From: Gracilibacillus kekensis
Lineage (GTDB): Bacteria > Bacillota > Bacilli > Bacillales > Amphibacillaceae
Assembly (NCBI RefSeq): GCF_900143085.1
Contig: NZ_FRCZ01000001.1
Location: 620,001-684,000, forward strand
DNA length: 64,000 nucleotides
Direction: 5' to 3'
Shown one piece after another: positions 36,166 to 52,689 of the stretch. How positions within the stretch are numbered: position 1 is the stretch's first letter; every line of letters starts with the position of its first letter. The notes below the pieces were generated by a model, which was not told where the DNA came from, searched no databases, and saw only the letters and a list, made by a program, of their open reading frames with translations. Made by a program: the position numbers and the translations under genes.

Positions 36166-37221
36166 TTATTTTTTTACCAAAAGTGTCGGTGTTGCCTGCT
36201 CTAACGTGCTAATTTGCGTTCCTTGATAATAATGTTCGACAATTTCTGTATAGTCTTTTCCTTCTTGAGCCATCCCGTTTGCGCCATACTGACTCATTCC
36301 TACACCATGACCATAGCCCTTTGTGGTAAACACATAATGATTATTTTTCTTGGTAACTGTAAAATCATTTGATGGTAAGTTTAGTTTTTCTCTAATATCA
36401 CGTCCAGTAAAGGTTTTATCACCAATTTTAGCTGAAGCTACTCGTTCACTTTCGGTTCTCGTTAATTGGAACTCACCTATTTGGCTTAATGAGATATTTA
36501 ATTTATTTTCCAAATCTGCTTTTGTAAATACCTGCTGGTCTAGGAACTTTGGTGATATTTTTTCATCCCAGGGGCTTTCTACCGTTCTCAAGTATGGTAG
36601 CTCGCTTTCCCAATAGTCTTCTGAGTTTTCTGTATAGCCGTTGCTCGTGGAAAAGAAGGCCGGTGTGATCGGTTGATTGCCATGTGTAATGATTTCACCT
36701 TGCGTCACCTTAACCGCCTCTGTAATCTTCTCTATTTTCCAATGATAATCACTTCCCCATACTTGCCTTAGTTCGTCAGTATTTTTATAAACTTGATGTT
36801 GAACCGTGTCAGTCACATCTGCACCACCTGGAAGATCCTCATTTGAATCATGAAGCAAAAAGCGGACAATATACGTTCTAGCTGCAAGTGCTTGCGCTTT
36901 TAATGCTTCTAATTCAAAGTCAGCTGGCATTTCGGAGGCAACCACATGTACGACATATTCCTCTAAAGGGATATCTTCCACCTTATTTTCAGCTGTGCGT
37001 AATACGTGTACATCGAAAGGAGATTGTAAGGCTGTTATTTCTTGTTTGGAAGATGCTGTAGTATTTTCTGTCTCGATCGATGCTTGTGTCGATTCGCTTC
37101 CCTTAAAGGGAATTACAATCATGGCTGGGATCACAAACATCAACACTAATAAAGAAGTAATTCCAATGATTAGTGGTATTTTCCAATTAGTTTGGCTTTG
37201 GTTGTGTTTCCATTTGGACAT
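36166..37221 (-). CDS. spoIID: Stage II sporulation protein D (lytic transglycosylase)
   Basis: SpoIID cuts glycan strands during engulfment together with SpoIIM and SpoIIP. The 351-residue protein has an N-terminal TM helix (about 15-38) and the SpoIID domain with VVASEMPADFE (Glu97, the catalytic position), ALKAQALAARTYIV and KGYGHGVGMSQYGANGMA. It sits between murA and spoIIQ as in B. subtilis. GAGGAGG precedes the ATG. Confidence 0.95.
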   Translation of the reverse strand: MSKWKHNQSQTNWKIPLIIGITSLLVLMFVIPAMIVIPFKGSESTQASIETENTTASSKQEITALQSPFDVHVLRTAENKVEDIPLEEYVVHVVASEMPADFELEALKAQALAARTYIVRFLLHDSNEDLPGGADVTDTVQHQVYKNTDELRQVWGSDYHWKIEKITEAVKVTQGEIITHGNQPITPAFFSTSNGYTENSEDYWESELPYLRTVESPWDEKISPKFLDQQVFTKADLENKLNISLSQIGEFQLTRTESERVASAKIGDKTFTGRDIREKLNLPSNDFTVTKKNNHYVFTTKGYGHGVGMSQYGANGMAQEGKDYTEIVEHYYQGTQISTLEQATPTLLVKK

Positions 37222-37295
37222 GGATAACCTCCTCTATTCATTCTTTCATTCCTACTCTATCTTATTCACATTACTAGCTGAATAGAACAAAAGAA

Positions 37296-37327
37296 AAAGA
37301 GGACTAGCTCTATTAGCTGTCCTCTTT
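37296..37327 (-). terminator. Terminator of murA
   Basis: AAAGAGGAC and GTCCTCTTT form a perfect 9-bp stem with inner AGCT pairing, followed on the minus strand by TTTTTC. It separates murA from spoIID. Confidence 0.8.
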
Positions 37328-37330
37328 CTA

Positions 37331-38653
37331 TTATTGAACCTCTACTTGGTTTGCTATGATTATTTCTGGTTCTGCTGCTACAAATGAAGTCTCTGGTTGT
37401 GTTACTCGTTCAATATCTGCACCAAGTTGTGCGAATTTTTCAGTAATATCCACGTAGCCTCGATCAATGTGGTGTAGTGAAGTTACTCTTGTATAACCCT
37501 CTGCTACCAATCCAGCTAAGATAAGAGCTGCCCCAGCGCGTAAGTCTGTTGCCGCAACTTCTGCCCCTTGTAGGTTTACTGGACCTTCTACAATAACACT
37601 TCGGCCCTCTATCTTTAATTTGGCATTCATACGGCGGAACTCTTCCACATGCATAAATCGGTTTTCAAATACAGTTTCTGTTATGACACTTGTACCTGAT
37701 GCGTATAGCATAAGTGCCATCATTTGAGACTGCATATCTGTTGGAAAACCAGGATGTGGTAATGTTTTAAGATCCGTAGCTTTCAAAGATTTCGGTCCTA
37801 TTACTCTTACACCATTTTTCTCTTCGATAATGCGGACACCCATTTCTTCCATTTTTGAAACAAGCGCACGAATGTGTTCGATTTCCGCATTTTCAATTAA
37901 AACGTTTCCTCCTGTGATTGCTGCAGCCACCATAAATGTGCCTGCTTCAATTCGATCAGGAATAATTGTGTGCTCTGTACCGTGAAGTTTTTCGACACCT
38001 TCTATTTTAATCGTTTCTGTACCAGCACCTACAATGTTAGCACCCATTTTATTTAAGAAATTAGCTAAATCTACTATTTCTGGTTCTTTTGCTGCATTTT
38101 CTATAATGGACTTACCATTTGCTAGAGCAGCAGCCATCATAATATTTTCAGTTGCCCCAACACTAGGCATATCTAAATAAATTTTTGCGCCAGTTAATCT
38201 GCCTTCTGTCGATACTTCTACAAAACCATTACCGACATGGACATCAGCGCCCATTGCTTCAAATCCTTTTAAGTGTAAGTCAATTGGTCGTGATCCAATA
38301 GCACAACCGCCAGGCAACGCTACTTTGGCATGACCATAACGGGCTAAAAGCGGCCCTAAAACTAATACAGATGCTCTCATTTTACGAACATATTCAAATG
38401 GGGCTTCCGTTAATAATGGTTGTGTAGCGTCAACTGTTACTGTATTATTTTGATAAGCAACTTCCGCGTTCATACTTGATAATACTTGATTTATTGTGTG
38501 TACATCTGCTAATGCAGGAACTTCGTGTATTGTACTTTTTCCTTCACTCGCAATTATGCTTGCAGCGATGACAGGTAAAACGGCATTTTTTGCACCTTCA
38601 ACTTTGACAGTGCCGTTTAATTGCCTCCCACCACGAACGATGATATTTTCCAA
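37331..38653 (-). CDS. murA: UDP-N-acetylglucosamine 1-carboxyvinyltransferase MurA (MurAA)
   Basis: It transfers enolpyruvate from PEP to UDP-GlcNAc, the first committed step of peptidoglycan synthesis and the target of fosfomycin. The 440 aa include the catalytic Cys117 in [15 protein letters not shown], the EPSP-synthase-like repeats and [11 protein letters not shown]. Translation starts at TTG after GAGGAG. The neighbours ywmB and spoIID mark it as MurAA; a second MurA is at the right end of the window. Confidence 0.95.
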   Translation of the reverse strand: MENIIVRGGRQLNGTVKVEGAKNAVLPVIAASIIASEGKSTIHEVPALADVHTINQVLSSMNAEVAYQNNTVTVDATQPLLTEAPFEYVRKMRASVLVLGPLLARYGHAKVALPGGCAIGSRPIDLHLKGFEAMGADVHVGNGFVEVSTEGRLTGAKIYLDMPSVGATENIMMAAALANGKSIIENAAKEPEIVDLANFLNKMGANIVGAGTETIKIEGVEKLHGTEHTIIPDRIEAGTFMVAAAITGGNVLIENAEIEHIRALVSKMEEMGVRIIEEKNGVRVIGPKSLKATDLKTLPHPGFPTDMQSQMMALMLYASGTSVITETVFENRFMHVEEFRRMNAKLKIEGRSVIVEGPVNLQGAEVAATDLRAGAALILAGLVAEGYTRVTSLHHIDRGYVDITEKFAQLGADIERVTQPETSFVAAEPEIIIANQVEVQ

Positions 38654-38688
38654 GGCTCATTCTCCTCTGTAGACCATATTCATTATTA

Positions 38689-39402
38689 TTAGTATTCATT
38701 TATTAGGATAGGTGTTCCTATTGTCACTGTTGTTCTGTCCCCTATCCCTTCTCTTACAGCGATTTGTATGTTAAATTCTTCAGTATCTTGTATTAAACTT
38801 TCATCCCATTCAGGCGTAAAGCCAGTCCATGAATAAAAATGGGAATCTTTTATTTCGTCGATAATTGTCATATCTAGACTCTTTTTTACAAATTCTATAA
38901 AACAAACAATATCTATAATACCACTTTTCCATGCTTCAACACAAGAAAAAATTTGAGCATTCTCTGTAAATAAGACTTTAGTAATCGAATCTACTCTATT
39001 TTTATAAATATCTAGTACTTCCGTCGTTGTATCGGTTGATGAAATAGTATAAATTATTTTATAGGTGTTCTTTTCTGAGCTAGTGCGCACTATTAATACT
39101 GTTTCGTTGATACCTCCTCTTTCTTGGGTGTTTGATTGATATTTAATGTTGGAGTCGTTTTCGACCATGTTCAATTGATACCCTTTTAATTTCTTTTTAA
39201 AACTAGATATATCATTTATTTTTTGTGTCTCTTTAATTGTAGTTTGCCAGTTTGATAGATTTAATTGTTGCTCATCGATTATTTCGATCATGTCATCTAA
39301 TTCACTGCCAGTATATTCAGAATGATTTGTGCTGAACTGGTGAGGAAGCTGGATTGCAACAATACTACTAATCGTGAAAAAACATAAAAATAAATACTTC
39401 AT
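38689..39402 (-). CDS. ywmB: YwmB-family secreted protein
   Basis: The 237-residue product has an N-terminal signal or anchor (KYLFLCFFTISSIVAIQL) and an exported alpha/beta domain with no known activity. YwmB is found in sporulating Bacillaceae next to murA, and its structure has been described as TATA-box-binding-protein-like (recalled). The ATG at 39402 is preferred over the GTG at 39411 because AGGAG lies eight bases before it. Confidence 0.8.
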   Translation of the reverse strand: MKYLFLCFFTISSIVAIQLPHQFSTNHSEYTGSELDDMIEIIDEQQLNLSNWQTTIKETQKINDISSFKKKLKGYQLNMVENDSNIKYQSNTQERGGINETVLIVRTSSEKNTYKIIYTISSTDTTTEVLDIYKNRVDSITKVLFTENAQIFSCVEAWKSGIIDIVCFIEFVKKSLDMTIIDEIKDSHFYSWTGFTPEWDESLIQDTEEFNIQIAVREGIGDRTTVTIGTPILINEY

Positions 39403-39513
39403 TTCCCGCACTCCTTTTTTACTTCAAGTATTAGCGGAGAATGAAGTATTTATACTTATTTATTAAATGTATTTTTCTATTCGCTACTATCATAGTTTTT
39501 AAACTGTGGACTT

Positions 39514-39747
39514 TTAAAATAGATAGATCAATTGTTGCGCCCATTGTAAGAAATCGAGGAAGAAATTACTCACAGTTGAACCAATTGCAATAGTGATGAA
39601 AATAATTAATATTCGTGCTTCAAATACTTTATGTTTACGGAATAACTCGTCAAAATTCAAGGATTGAAGTACTTGCCACGTGATAATGATAAAAATCAAG
39701 TGTGACAACATTCCAATTAAACCTTCTTGCGCTAAACTCTGCATCAT
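39514..39747 (-). CDS. ywzB: DUF1146 membrane protein (YwzB)
   Basis: The 77-residue protein has two hydrophobic helices (about 12-28 and 45-62) and the motif ALNFDELFR-like block (SLNFDELFRKHKVFEAR) between them. It is the conserved small gene between atpC and ywmB in Bacillaceae. Function is unknown. GAGGG precedes the double ATG. Confidence 0.82.
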   Translation of the reverse strand: MMQSLAQEGLIGMLSHLIFIIITWQVLQSLNFDELFRKHKVFEARILIIFITIAIGSTVSNFFLDFLQWAQQLIYLF

Positions 39748-40082
39748 TATAAATCCCTCGTTTTTACATGTTTTATTTTATTCTATTCTAACACATCTAC
39801 GCACTTTTCGTCTTTATCTAATAAGATTCGATATTTCCCGGGAAATTTAGAATGATCTTGTCGAAATGATTTATCATTTCAATTAATCTTGTTGAAACCG
39901 GAAATGTAGTATCTTGATTCTTTTCGAGCAAAAGTCCATTTTCCTTTTCACGAACGAATCTTTACAATTGAAAGGCACCTTCCACTTATTCTATTGAGGA
40001 TTTAATTTGAATTAACTTTTTATTTCCGATCATTTACTTTTCCTACAATCCAATTTACTCGTAACCTTTGCCTGTCTATGAA
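39748..40082. other. Intergenic region between the atp terminator and ywzB
   Basis: About 335 AT-rich bases without a plausible gene. It should hold the promoter of the ywzB-ywmB-murA unit, but no clear -35/-10 pair was identified. Confidence 0.5.
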
Positions 40083-40124
40083 AAAGGGACTGTACTCAAC
40101 CTTTTCGGCTAAGACAGTCCCTTT
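40083..40124 (-). terminator. Terminator of the atp operon
   Basis: AAAGGGACTGT and ACAGTCCCTTT form a perfect 11-bp stem with a 20-base loop and a T run on the minus strand, 11 bp after atpC. Confidence 0.85.
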
Positions 40125-40134
40125 CACTACTGTT

Positions 40135-40545
<411 letters not shown>

Positions 40546-40563
40546 TTAGGCTTGATAAACTTG

Positions 40564-40590
40564 GGGGACACTTGACCTGTCCCCTTGTCC
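40564..40590 (-). other. Intercistronic hairpin between atpD and atpC with a repeated 15-mer
   Basis: GGGGACA and TGTCCCC form a 7-bp stem with a 7-base loop. The plus-strand 15-mer CCTGTCCCCTTGTCC (40576-40590) recurs exactly at 55237-55251 in a terminator. With no T run here it more likely tunes mRNA processing or the lower atpC yield. Confidence 0.5.
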
Positions 40591-40592
40591 CA

Positions 40593-42011
<1,419 letters not shown>

Positions 42012-42038
42012 CTAATAATTTCCTTTAAATAGATACTG

Positions 42039-42908
<870 letters not shown>

Positions 42909-42979
42909 TCACCGCCCTTTCATAAAAGGTTGACGTTAGCTTTTCGAAAGTGCCCTTACCGGACACTTTCACTATTGTT

Positions 42980-43124
42980 GTCTAGCTCGGAGTGTCCAGA
43001 AACTAGTTCCCTTCCTTCAGCTTCGTACGATTAAGTCATCATCCGTTCCTACGTCACGGTGATTCCTTTATCTCCTACGCTTCTGTCCAGGTCATACGTT
43101 TCTTACCGGACACTTTCGCTTTTC
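42980..43124 (+). repeat. Dispersed structured repeat, copy R1 (between atpA and atpG)
   Basis: About 145 bp. The ends AGTGTCC (42991-42997) and GGACACT (43108-43114) pair, bracketing CAGAAACTAG, GTCATCATCCG, GGTGATTCCTTTATCTC and ACGTTTCT, which recur in R2 and R3. A 16-base direct repeat, CTTACCGGACACTTTC, lies at 42955-42970 and 43102-43117. Confidence 0.85.
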
Positions 43125-43128
43125 TTCA

Positions 43129-44643
<1,515 letters not shown>

Positions 44644-44658
44644 TCACCCCTATCGTTC

Positions 44659-45740
<1,082 letters not shown>

Positions 45741-45872
45741 CTACGATTAGTCATCATCTATTTCACTTTCATTACGTTCTGATTTGATATTGAAAAATGT
45801 TGTTCGTCATTTTTGTTTAAAATTGTGAAAACTTCAAGTTATTTCTCAACTATAGTCATGTATGATCACATC

Positions 45873-46070
45873 CAGCTACAGTGCTCAGAAACTAGTGCCC
45901 TTCCCTCAGCTTCGTACGATAAAGTAGACTTGTCGATTGACTATGTCAGAGACTTAGTCGCCCTTATACCTTTAGGTGAAAGTCATCATCCGTTCCTTCG
46001 TCACGGTGATTCCTTTATCTCCTACACTTCAGTCCAGGTCATACGTTTCTAAACGAGCACTTTCGCTTTT
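45873..46070 (+). repeat. Dispersed structured repeat, copy R2 (between atpE and atpF)
   Basis: About 200 bp, the longest copy. The base pair AGTGCTC (45880-45886) with GAGCACT (46055-46061) replaces AGTGTCC/GGACACT of R1, keeping the stem by paired changes. It shares CAGAAACTAG, CAGCTTCGTACGAT, GTCATCATCCGTTCCT and GGTGATTCCTTTATCTCC with R1 and has about 50 extra bases in the middle. Confidence 0.85.
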
Positions 46071-46083
46071 GAACTCGCAAAAC

Positions 46084-46118
46084 AATGGCGAAGGTTGTCT
46101 TGGACGAACTTCGCCATT
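46084..46118 (-). terminator. Hairpin between atpE and atpF (possible attenuator)
   Basis: AATGGCGAAG and CTTCGCCATT form a perfect 10-bp stem with a 15-base loop, followed on the minus strand by GTTTTG. It starts 20 bp after atpE. As the downstream genes have the same direction, it may lower read-through so that the c-ring subunit is made in excess. Confidence 0.6.
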
Positions 46119-46137
46119 CTATCTGTTTTACGTATAA

Positions 46138-46359
<222 letters not shown>

Positions 46360-46391
46360 TTAAAATGTATGAATAAGTATTTTTTATTATT

Positions 46392-47506
<1,115 letters not shown>

Positions 47507-47508
47507 GG

Positions 47509-47730
47509 TTACTCGTCTCCCGCTAGTTGTCTTACGTAATGAAACGTTCCGTAAAAACCGGCTCCTAAACCTAAAAGTAGTCCGATCACTAAAAAAAGTG
47601 GTGATGTGGAAAAGTAGTTGTCGCATGCTTTGCCGATAAATAAACCAATTAATGGCCCACCGACAATTTGTGACAAAATGGCACTATAAATGGCCAATCC
47701 ATAATAAGGGCTTTTTTTAGGTGGTGACAT
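47509..47730 (-). CDS. AtpZ/AtpI-family small membrane protein
   Basis: The first gene of the atp operon, 73 aa, with two TM helices and the family pattern GGPLIGLFIGKACDNYF and LLLGLGAGFYGTFHYV. The ATG at 47730 has TAGGAG nine bases upstream and is preferred over the upstream ATG at 47763. It ends 2 bp before atpI. Confidence 0.85.
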   Translation of the reverse strand: MSPPKKSPYYGLAIYSAILSQIVGGPLIGLFIGKACDNYFSTSPLFLVIGLLLGLGAGFYGTFHYVRQLAGDE

Positions 47731-47856
47731 GTGATCACTCCTATAATATAAAGCATAAAACATATGTACACAGCAGATAAAAAAATGAGCATAAAGCTTA
47801 TTTTCTTGCAGTGATTTTCATCACACTACTGTAACCCTTATCATCCACACTAAATT

Positions 47857-47885
47857 AGCATACAATAGGGGTAACCTCTTGTCAA
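47857..47885 (-). promoter_or_regulatory. Sigma-A promoter of the atp operon
   Basis: TTGACA (47880-47885) and TATGCT (47857-47862) are separated by exactly 17 bases on the minus strand, with TG just before the -10. It lies about 127 bp upstream of atpZ. Confidence 0.75.
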
Positions 47886-48036
47886 TCCATTTAACAGACA
47901 AAAAACAATAATATACGTACATGATAGAACAATTTTTTCTAAACCCCTATTGATGGTGGTAATCTTATGTTTTTTATCTATAATTCGAACAAATTGTGAC
48001 AGTTAATTCGAGTTCCGAAACAACCCGTAGTACTGC

Positions 48037-50109
48037 CTATTCTATCCAAATTACTGTTTGATAATCATACGTTTCATTTGAATCGTTTTCTATCTTAATG
48101 TTGGCAATATATTCTCCTTTTAATTGATCACCCAGTTCCACGGCACCTTCAATTACTCCAGATACTGGTTCTTCGATCTCTGTCATTGTTGTGACAAAGG
48201 CGAATGTTTTCGAGTCGTATAAATCAATCGTTAGTTTTTGTGCATTCTCCACTAAATACAATTGATATTGATAGGCATCATTTATTGGGGTGACAACTAA
48301 TTCAAGCCCCATCGCCTTCGGTATTTCATCTGCATCTGTCAGAAACATATAGGGAATCGGAATATCATTTAAATAGAGGTATCCCTGTTTAATAGTTTCC
48401 TCAAGCTGGTTGGTTCGAATCGTTACTTTTACCTCTACTTCCTTTTTTTCATGGGGTGCTAAAGTAAAACTTTTCGGTAATTGAAAACGTACATTTTGTT
48501 GTTGCTTAGGTAAAGAGAAAGAGTATTTCTTGGTTTGATCTGAGATGTTTTCGACTATTATCTTCTCTGTTTTTTGTCTGTTCTGTTTTTCTATTTTACC
48601 GAATTGCAAAAACGATTGATAAACTAATGTATCTGTTGCTATTGCTGCTTTAGTATTAACTTTTCCTGCCCCTTGTTCCGTTGGTTCAAAATTCGCAAAA
48701 GGTTGTGCGGTTGTCAAAATTGCTGCTTTTAATTGCTCTGGTGTCCAGTCGGGGTGTGCTTCTTTTAATAAAGCCAGAACACCAGCAATATGCGGTGCAG
48801 CCATACTGGTTCCACTTAATGCTTGATAGCCATCTGGGACTGTACTGACAATATTCGCCCCTGGTGCCACAATCTCTGGTTTAATCGCCCAATTCACAGT
48901 GACAGGACCACGCGAACTAAAATCTGTGATGGTATCCTGAATATGTTCATACTGGAATTCTAAATACTTTCCATTATCTTTTAACCATTCGCCATCTTCC
49001 ATACTAATAGCTGCCACTGGTATCGAAGTTTTTGTTTCAACCGCTCCCTGAAAAGTACCTTCTTGATTATTTGCAATCAATACCGCTTTTGCTCCCAGTT
49101 CTTCTGCTTCGAGTGCAAGCTGGCCAAATGGAATTTCACCACGCTCTAAAACTAATATCTTATCAAGTGCATGTTCTTTTTGATACGTAACTTCAAGATC
49201 TCTGTTAAATTTCCAATCTGCCGCACCTTGCATTGGTACGATTTCAATTTTTTTATCTTGAAAGTCATCATATAAAAAAGGACGTTTTAATGCAGGAGTG
49301 GAAGCACCTACCGATATAACGCGATCTGCAGTTGCAGGTGATCCAACCGTCCAGAGATCTGGCCCTGTATTCCCATTAGCTATCACAACCGCAACACCTT
49401 TCTCTGTGGCGCGATTAACTGCAACACTTGTTGGCCAATCCGGACCATTGATGGTATTTCCTAATGACAAATTGATAATATCCATGCCATCCTTGACCGC
49501 CTGTTCTATCGCAGCCATTACTTGCACAGAGGTTCCACTCCCTCCAGGTCCGAGTGCGCGATAAGCGTAAAGCTCTGCTTCTGGTGCGACACCTTTCATT
49601 TTTCCATTGGCTGCGATAACCCCTGCTACATGTGTGCCATGCATGGTTGGCATCCCCTGTTCTGGAGTTGTCTCCATTGGATCTTGATCAAAATCAACGA
49701 GATCGTAACCACCCTTGTAATTTGACTGCAGATCCGGATGACTGTGATCTATTCCAGTGTCAATCACGCCTACCTTGACTCCTTTACCTGTGTAGGGAAG
49801 TGTTTCAGGAATTAAAAAAGGGATACTGTGATTGATGTTTTCTTGTCGACTTTGGGTCTTATAGGTTTGAGTCGGATACGTTTGTGTGATTTCTGTTCTC
49901 CTGTTTATTTGCTCGAGTTCTCGCTGTTTTGCCTTAATGGCCACACCATTAAAGATCGTATCGTAGATCGCTAATATTTCTACTTGCGGATGATAGGTTC
50001 TTAATTGTTCTGCAAATACATGCGGATCTTCCTCCACTTCTATGATATAGGAGGCTTCTTGAGGAGTATGAATACTGGTGAGTAGTAAGAGAGATAAAAG
50101 AAAGGACAT
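48037..50109 (-). CDS. Secreted subtilisin-family serine protease (Vpr-like)
   Basis: A 690-residue S8 protease with signal peptide (MSFLLSLLLLTSIHT), an inhibitor I9-type propeptide (YIIEVEEDPHVFAEQL), and the catalytic triad in VIDTGIDHSHPDL (Asp), MHGTHVAGVIA (His) and SGTSMAAPHIAGV (Ser). A PA domain is inserted between His and Ser (IPFGQLALEAEELGAKAVLIAN), as in Vpr and PrtS-type subtilases, and a C-terminal Fn3-like part follows. The ATG at 50109 follows AAAAGGGG by nine bases; the longer frame to 50241 runs into repeat R3. Confidence 0.9.
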   Translation of the reverse strand: MSFLLSLLLLTSIHTPQEASYIIEVEEDPHVFAEQLRTYHPQVEILAIYDTIFNGVAIKAKQRELEQINRRTEITQTYPTQTYKTQSRQENINHSIPFLIPETLPYTGKGVKVGVIDTGIDHSHPDLQSNYKGGYDLVDFDQDPMETTPEQGMPTMHGTHVAGVIAANGKMKGVAPEAELYAYRALGPGGSGTSVQVMAAIEQAVKDGMDIINLSLGNTINGPDWPTSVAVNRATEKGVAVVIANGNTGPDLWTVGSPATADRVISVGASTPALKRPFLYDDFQDKKIEIVPMQGAADWKFNRDLEVTYQKEHALDKILVLERGEIPFGQLALEAEELGAKAVLIANNQEGTFQGAVETKTSIPVAAISMEDGEWLKDNGKYLEFQYEHIQDTITDFSSRGPVTVNWAIKPEIVAPGANIVSTVPDGYQALSGTSMAAPHIAGVLALLKEAHPDWTPEQLKAAILTTAQPFANFEPTEQGAGKVNTKAAIATDTLVYQSFLQFGKIEKQNRQKTEKIIVENISDQTKKYSFSLPKQQQNVRFQLPKSFTLAPHEKKEVEVKVTIRTNQLEETIKQGYLYLNDIPIPYMFLTDADEIPKAMGLELVVTPINDAYQYQLYLVENAQKLTIDLYDSKTFAFVTTMTEIEEPVSGVIEGAVELGDQLKGEYIANIKIENDSNETYDYQTVIWIE

Positions 50110-50169
50110 AAGTGTGAACCCCTTTTTCAGATTGTAGGAGTATTGTTTGTTTAGGTAAGGAAAGATATG

Positions 50170-50325
50170 CATAAGAAAAGCGCAGAGCGCCCGCTTAGAA
50201 ACGTAGCGACTGCAGCGAATCAACTGAGATAAAGGAATCACTGAGAAAAGCGAGCCGATGATGACTTATCATAGGGCGATTTCGTGAAGTCGCCTAGTTT
50301 CTGGCGCTCGGAGCTAGACATGACG
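50170..50325 (-). repeat. Dispersed structured repeat, copy R3 (upstream of the subtilase gene)
   Basis: It has the same design in opposite orientation: GAGCGCC (50185-50191) pairs with GGCGCTC (50303-50309). The reverse complement contains CAGAAACTAG, AAGTCATCATC, GTGATTCCTTTATCTC and CTACGTTTCT in the same order as R1 and R2. The base-stem pairs differ from both other copies but still match. Confidence 0.82.
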
Positions 50326-50353
50326 CCGCTTATATACTTTCTTTACTCATTGA

Positions 50354-50389
50354 AAAAAGCTGTCCTTTTTTAGTTAGAGACAGCTTTTT
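50354..50389 (-). terminator. Terminator of upp
   Basis: AAAAAGCTGTC and GACAGCTTTTT form a perfect 11-bp stem on the minus strand with a T run, 8 bp after the stop. Confidence 0.85.
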
Positions 50390-50396
50390 ATATGAA

Positions 50397-51026
50397 CTAT
50401 TTAGTACCGTACAGTCGGTCACCAGCATCGCCTAATCCAGGGATGATGTAGCCTTTTTCATTTAATTTTTCATCAAGTGCGCCAAGATAAATGTCTACGT
50501 CAGGGTGTTCATTTTGAATTACTTCTACACCTTCTGGAGCTGCAATCAGACACATTAATTTAATGTTCGTTGCGCCTCGTTTTTTTAAGGAGTGAATCGC
50601 ATCATTTGCAGAACCGCCTGTTGCTAACATTGGATCAATCACAATCAGTTCACGTTCTTCGATATCTGTTGGTAATTTAATATAATATTCGACAGGTTTT
50701 AATGTTTCAGGATCACGATATAAACCGACATGTCCCACTTTTGCAGCTGGCATCAAGCGCAGAATACCGTCTACCATTCCAAGTCCTGCTCTCAAAATCG
50801 GAACAAGGCCGATTTTTTTACCACTTAACACTTTGGTTGTGGCTTCCATAACTGGTGTTTCAATCGTCGTTTCTTCCAGTGGCAGGTCTCTTGTTATTTC
50901 AAATGCCATTAATGCAGATACTTCATCTACTAATGCACGGAATTCCTTTGTACCGGTATTTTTATTTCTTATGTACGTTAATTTATGTTGGATTAACGGA
51001 TGATCTAATACAAATACATTGCTCAT
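50397..51026 (-). CDS. upp: Uracil phosphoribosyltransferase
   Basis: This salvage enzyme makes UMP from uracil and PRPP. The 209 aa include the PRPP-binding loop [27 protein letters not shown] and the uracil-binding C-terminal [17 protein letters not shown]. It is next to glyA as in B. subtilis, but the two are set apart by a repeat array and terminator. Confidence 0.96.
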   Translation of the reverse strand: MSNVFVLDHPLIQHKLTYIRNKNTGTKEFRALVDEVSALMAFEITRDLPLEETTIETPVMEATTKVLSGKKIGLVPILRAGLGMVDGILRLMPAAKVGHVGLYRDPETLKPVEYYIKLPTDIEERELIVIDPMLATGGSANDAIHSLKKRGATNIKLMCLIAAPEGVEVIQNEHPDVDIYLGALDEKLNEKGYIIPGLGDAGDRLYGTK

Positions 51027-51167
51027 AGGGGACTCTCTCCTTTTTTTACTATTATTATGTCAACTTCGATAATCTTCATCCTTAAAATTGTACTGAAAAT
51101 CATGAGAGCTTTCAAGCATGATCAAATAATTTCTCGAATTATTTCCTTTCCAATGATTAATTTTAAT

Positions 51168-51289
51168 TTATTGGACACTTTCGACGCGTTATTGGACACT
51201 TTTCAAAGTTTATTGGACACTTTTTGCTGTTTATTGGACACTTTGCTCAATTTACTGGACACTTTAAGCAATTTATTGGACACTCTTTG
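51168..51289. repeat. Six-unit array with an exact 21-bp period (TTATTGGACACTTT)
   Basis: TGGACAC begins at 51172, 51193, 51214, 51235, 51256 and 51277. Each unit has a near-invariant 14-base core TTATTGGACACTTT (one copy has ACTGG) and a variable 7-base spacer. Two helical turns separate the cores, so all face the same side of DNA. On the plus strand a 77-codon frame from 51057 reads LLDTF/L-x-x heptads through the array, but it has no ribosome binding site and the core keeps the same codons throughout, which points to DNA-level conservation. Confidence 0.88.
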
Positions 51290-51304
51290 AATTGCCACAA
51301 TAGA

Positions 51305-51331
51305 AAAAGCTAGACGCAATGTCTAGCTTTT
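51305..51331 (-). terminator. Terminator of glyA
   Basis: AAAAGCTAGAC and GTCTAGCTTTT form a perfect 11-bp stem with a 5-base loop, 5 bp after glyA. Confidence 0.85.
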
Positions 51332-51335
51332 AAAA

Positions 51336-52571
51336 TTATTGATATAATGGAAATTTAGCTGTCAACGCAGTTACGCGCTCGCTTGCTGCCTTTAATGTTG
51401 CTTCATCTTCCGGATTTTTTAACGTTAATGCAATGATTTTTGCAACTTCTTCCATTTCTGCTTCACCAAAGCCACGTGACGTTACCGCTGCAGTACCTAC
51501 ACGGATTCCGCTTGTAACAAATGGACTTTCCGGATCAAATGGGATCGTATTTTTGTTTGTTGTAATCCCTACTTCATCTAGTGCTTTCTCTGCGACTTTA
51601 CCTGTTAAATTTAAACCACGAACATCTAACAATAATAAATGATTATCCGTACCACCAGATACTGTACGCACACCTTCAGATTCCAATACTTCACCAAAAC
51701 GTTTGGCATTTTTGATGATGTTTTCACCATATTCTTTGAATGATGGTTGTAAGGCTTCTTTAAATGCTACCGCTTTTGCTGCAATTACATGCATTAATGG
51801 ACCACCTTGCATGCCTGGGAATACTGTTTTATCAATTTTCTTTGCGAATTCTTCTTTACATAGCACCATTCCACCACGTGGTCCACGCAATGTTTTATGT
51901 GTAGTTGTCGTCACAAAATGGGCATGTGGTACTGGATCTGGATGTAAGCCTGTCGCTACAAGTCCAGCAATGTGTGCCATGTCTACCATTAAGTAAGCGT
52001 CTACCGCATCAGCAATTTCACGGAATTTGGCAAAATCGATTTGACGTGGATAAGCACTTGCACCTGCTACGATCAGTTTCGGCTGAACTTCTTTTGCTTT
52101 TGCAAGTACGGCATCATAGTCGATTTGTTCAGAATCTTCACTGACACCATAATCAACAAAATTAAATAGTTTCCCACTAAAGTTCACCGAGCTACCATGT
52201 GTTAGGTGACCACCATGACTTAGATTCATACCTAAAACGGTATCCCCTGGCTCTAAAATTGTAAAATATACCGCCATGTTTGCCTGAGCACCAGAGTGTG
52301 GCTGCACATTGGCATGTTCTGCTCCAAATAATTGTTTTGCTCTGTCACGTGCTAAGTCCTCGGCAACGTCTACGTGTTCACAGCCACCATAATAACGGCG
52401 TCCCGGATAGCCTTCCGCATATTTATTTGTCAGAACAGATCCTTGTGCTTCCATGACTGCCTCTGACACAAAGTTTTCCGAAGCAATTAATTCGATTTTA
52501 TCGTTCTGACGTTTTCTTTCGTCTTCCATTGCTTGAAAAATTTCTACATCAAAATTTTTTACGTGATCCAT
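51336..52571 (-). CDS. glyA: Serine hydroxymethyltransferase
   Basis: This PLP enzyme interconverts serine and glycine and feeds one-carbon units into folate. The 411 aa include [27 protein letters not shown] and the PLP lysine in [24 protein letters not shown] precedes the ATG. The 226-bp gap to ywlG holds a terminator, so glyA probably has its own promoter. Confidence 0.97.
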   Translation of the reverse strand: MDHVKNFDVEIFQAMEDERKRQNDKIELIASENFVSEAVMEAQGSVLTNKYAEGYPGRRYYGGCEHVDVAEDLARDRAKQLFGAEHANVQPHSGAQANMAVYFTILEPGDTVLGMNLSHGGHLTHGSSVNFSGKLFNFVDYGVSEDSEQIDYDAVLAKAKEVQPKLIVAGASAYPRQIDFAKFREIADAVDAYLMVDMAHIAGLVATGLHPDPVPHAHFVTTTTHKTLRGPRGGMVLCKEEFAKKIDKTVFPGMQGGPLMHVIAAKAVAFKEALQPSFKEYGENIIKNAKRFGEVLESEGVRTVSGGTDNHLLLLDVRGLNLTGKVAEKALDEVGITTNKNTIPFDPESPFVTSGIRVGTAAVTSRGFGEAEMEEVAKIIALTLKNPEDEATLKAASERVTALTAKFPLYQ

Positions 52572-52689
52572 CGTTTGTTCCCCCTAATATTTTTGGTAGG
52601 TGTCTCATCATTATTCGTATTTACTTAATCTCATTCTAAAATAACATCATTTTGCAAATAATTCTATACTTTTTCACGAATAAAAACAA

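Noticed and set aside
47507-47626. A 162-codon AtpI with a basic N-terminal extension
   Set aside because: The first 40 codons overlap atpZ in another frame, and a good ribosome binding site supports the ATG at 47506.
51057-51290. A 77-codon plus-strand gene with LLDTF heptads
   Set aside because: No ribosome binding site, an AT-rich non-protein-like first half, and core codons that never vary. I treat the array as DNA repeats and keep the peptide only as an alternative.
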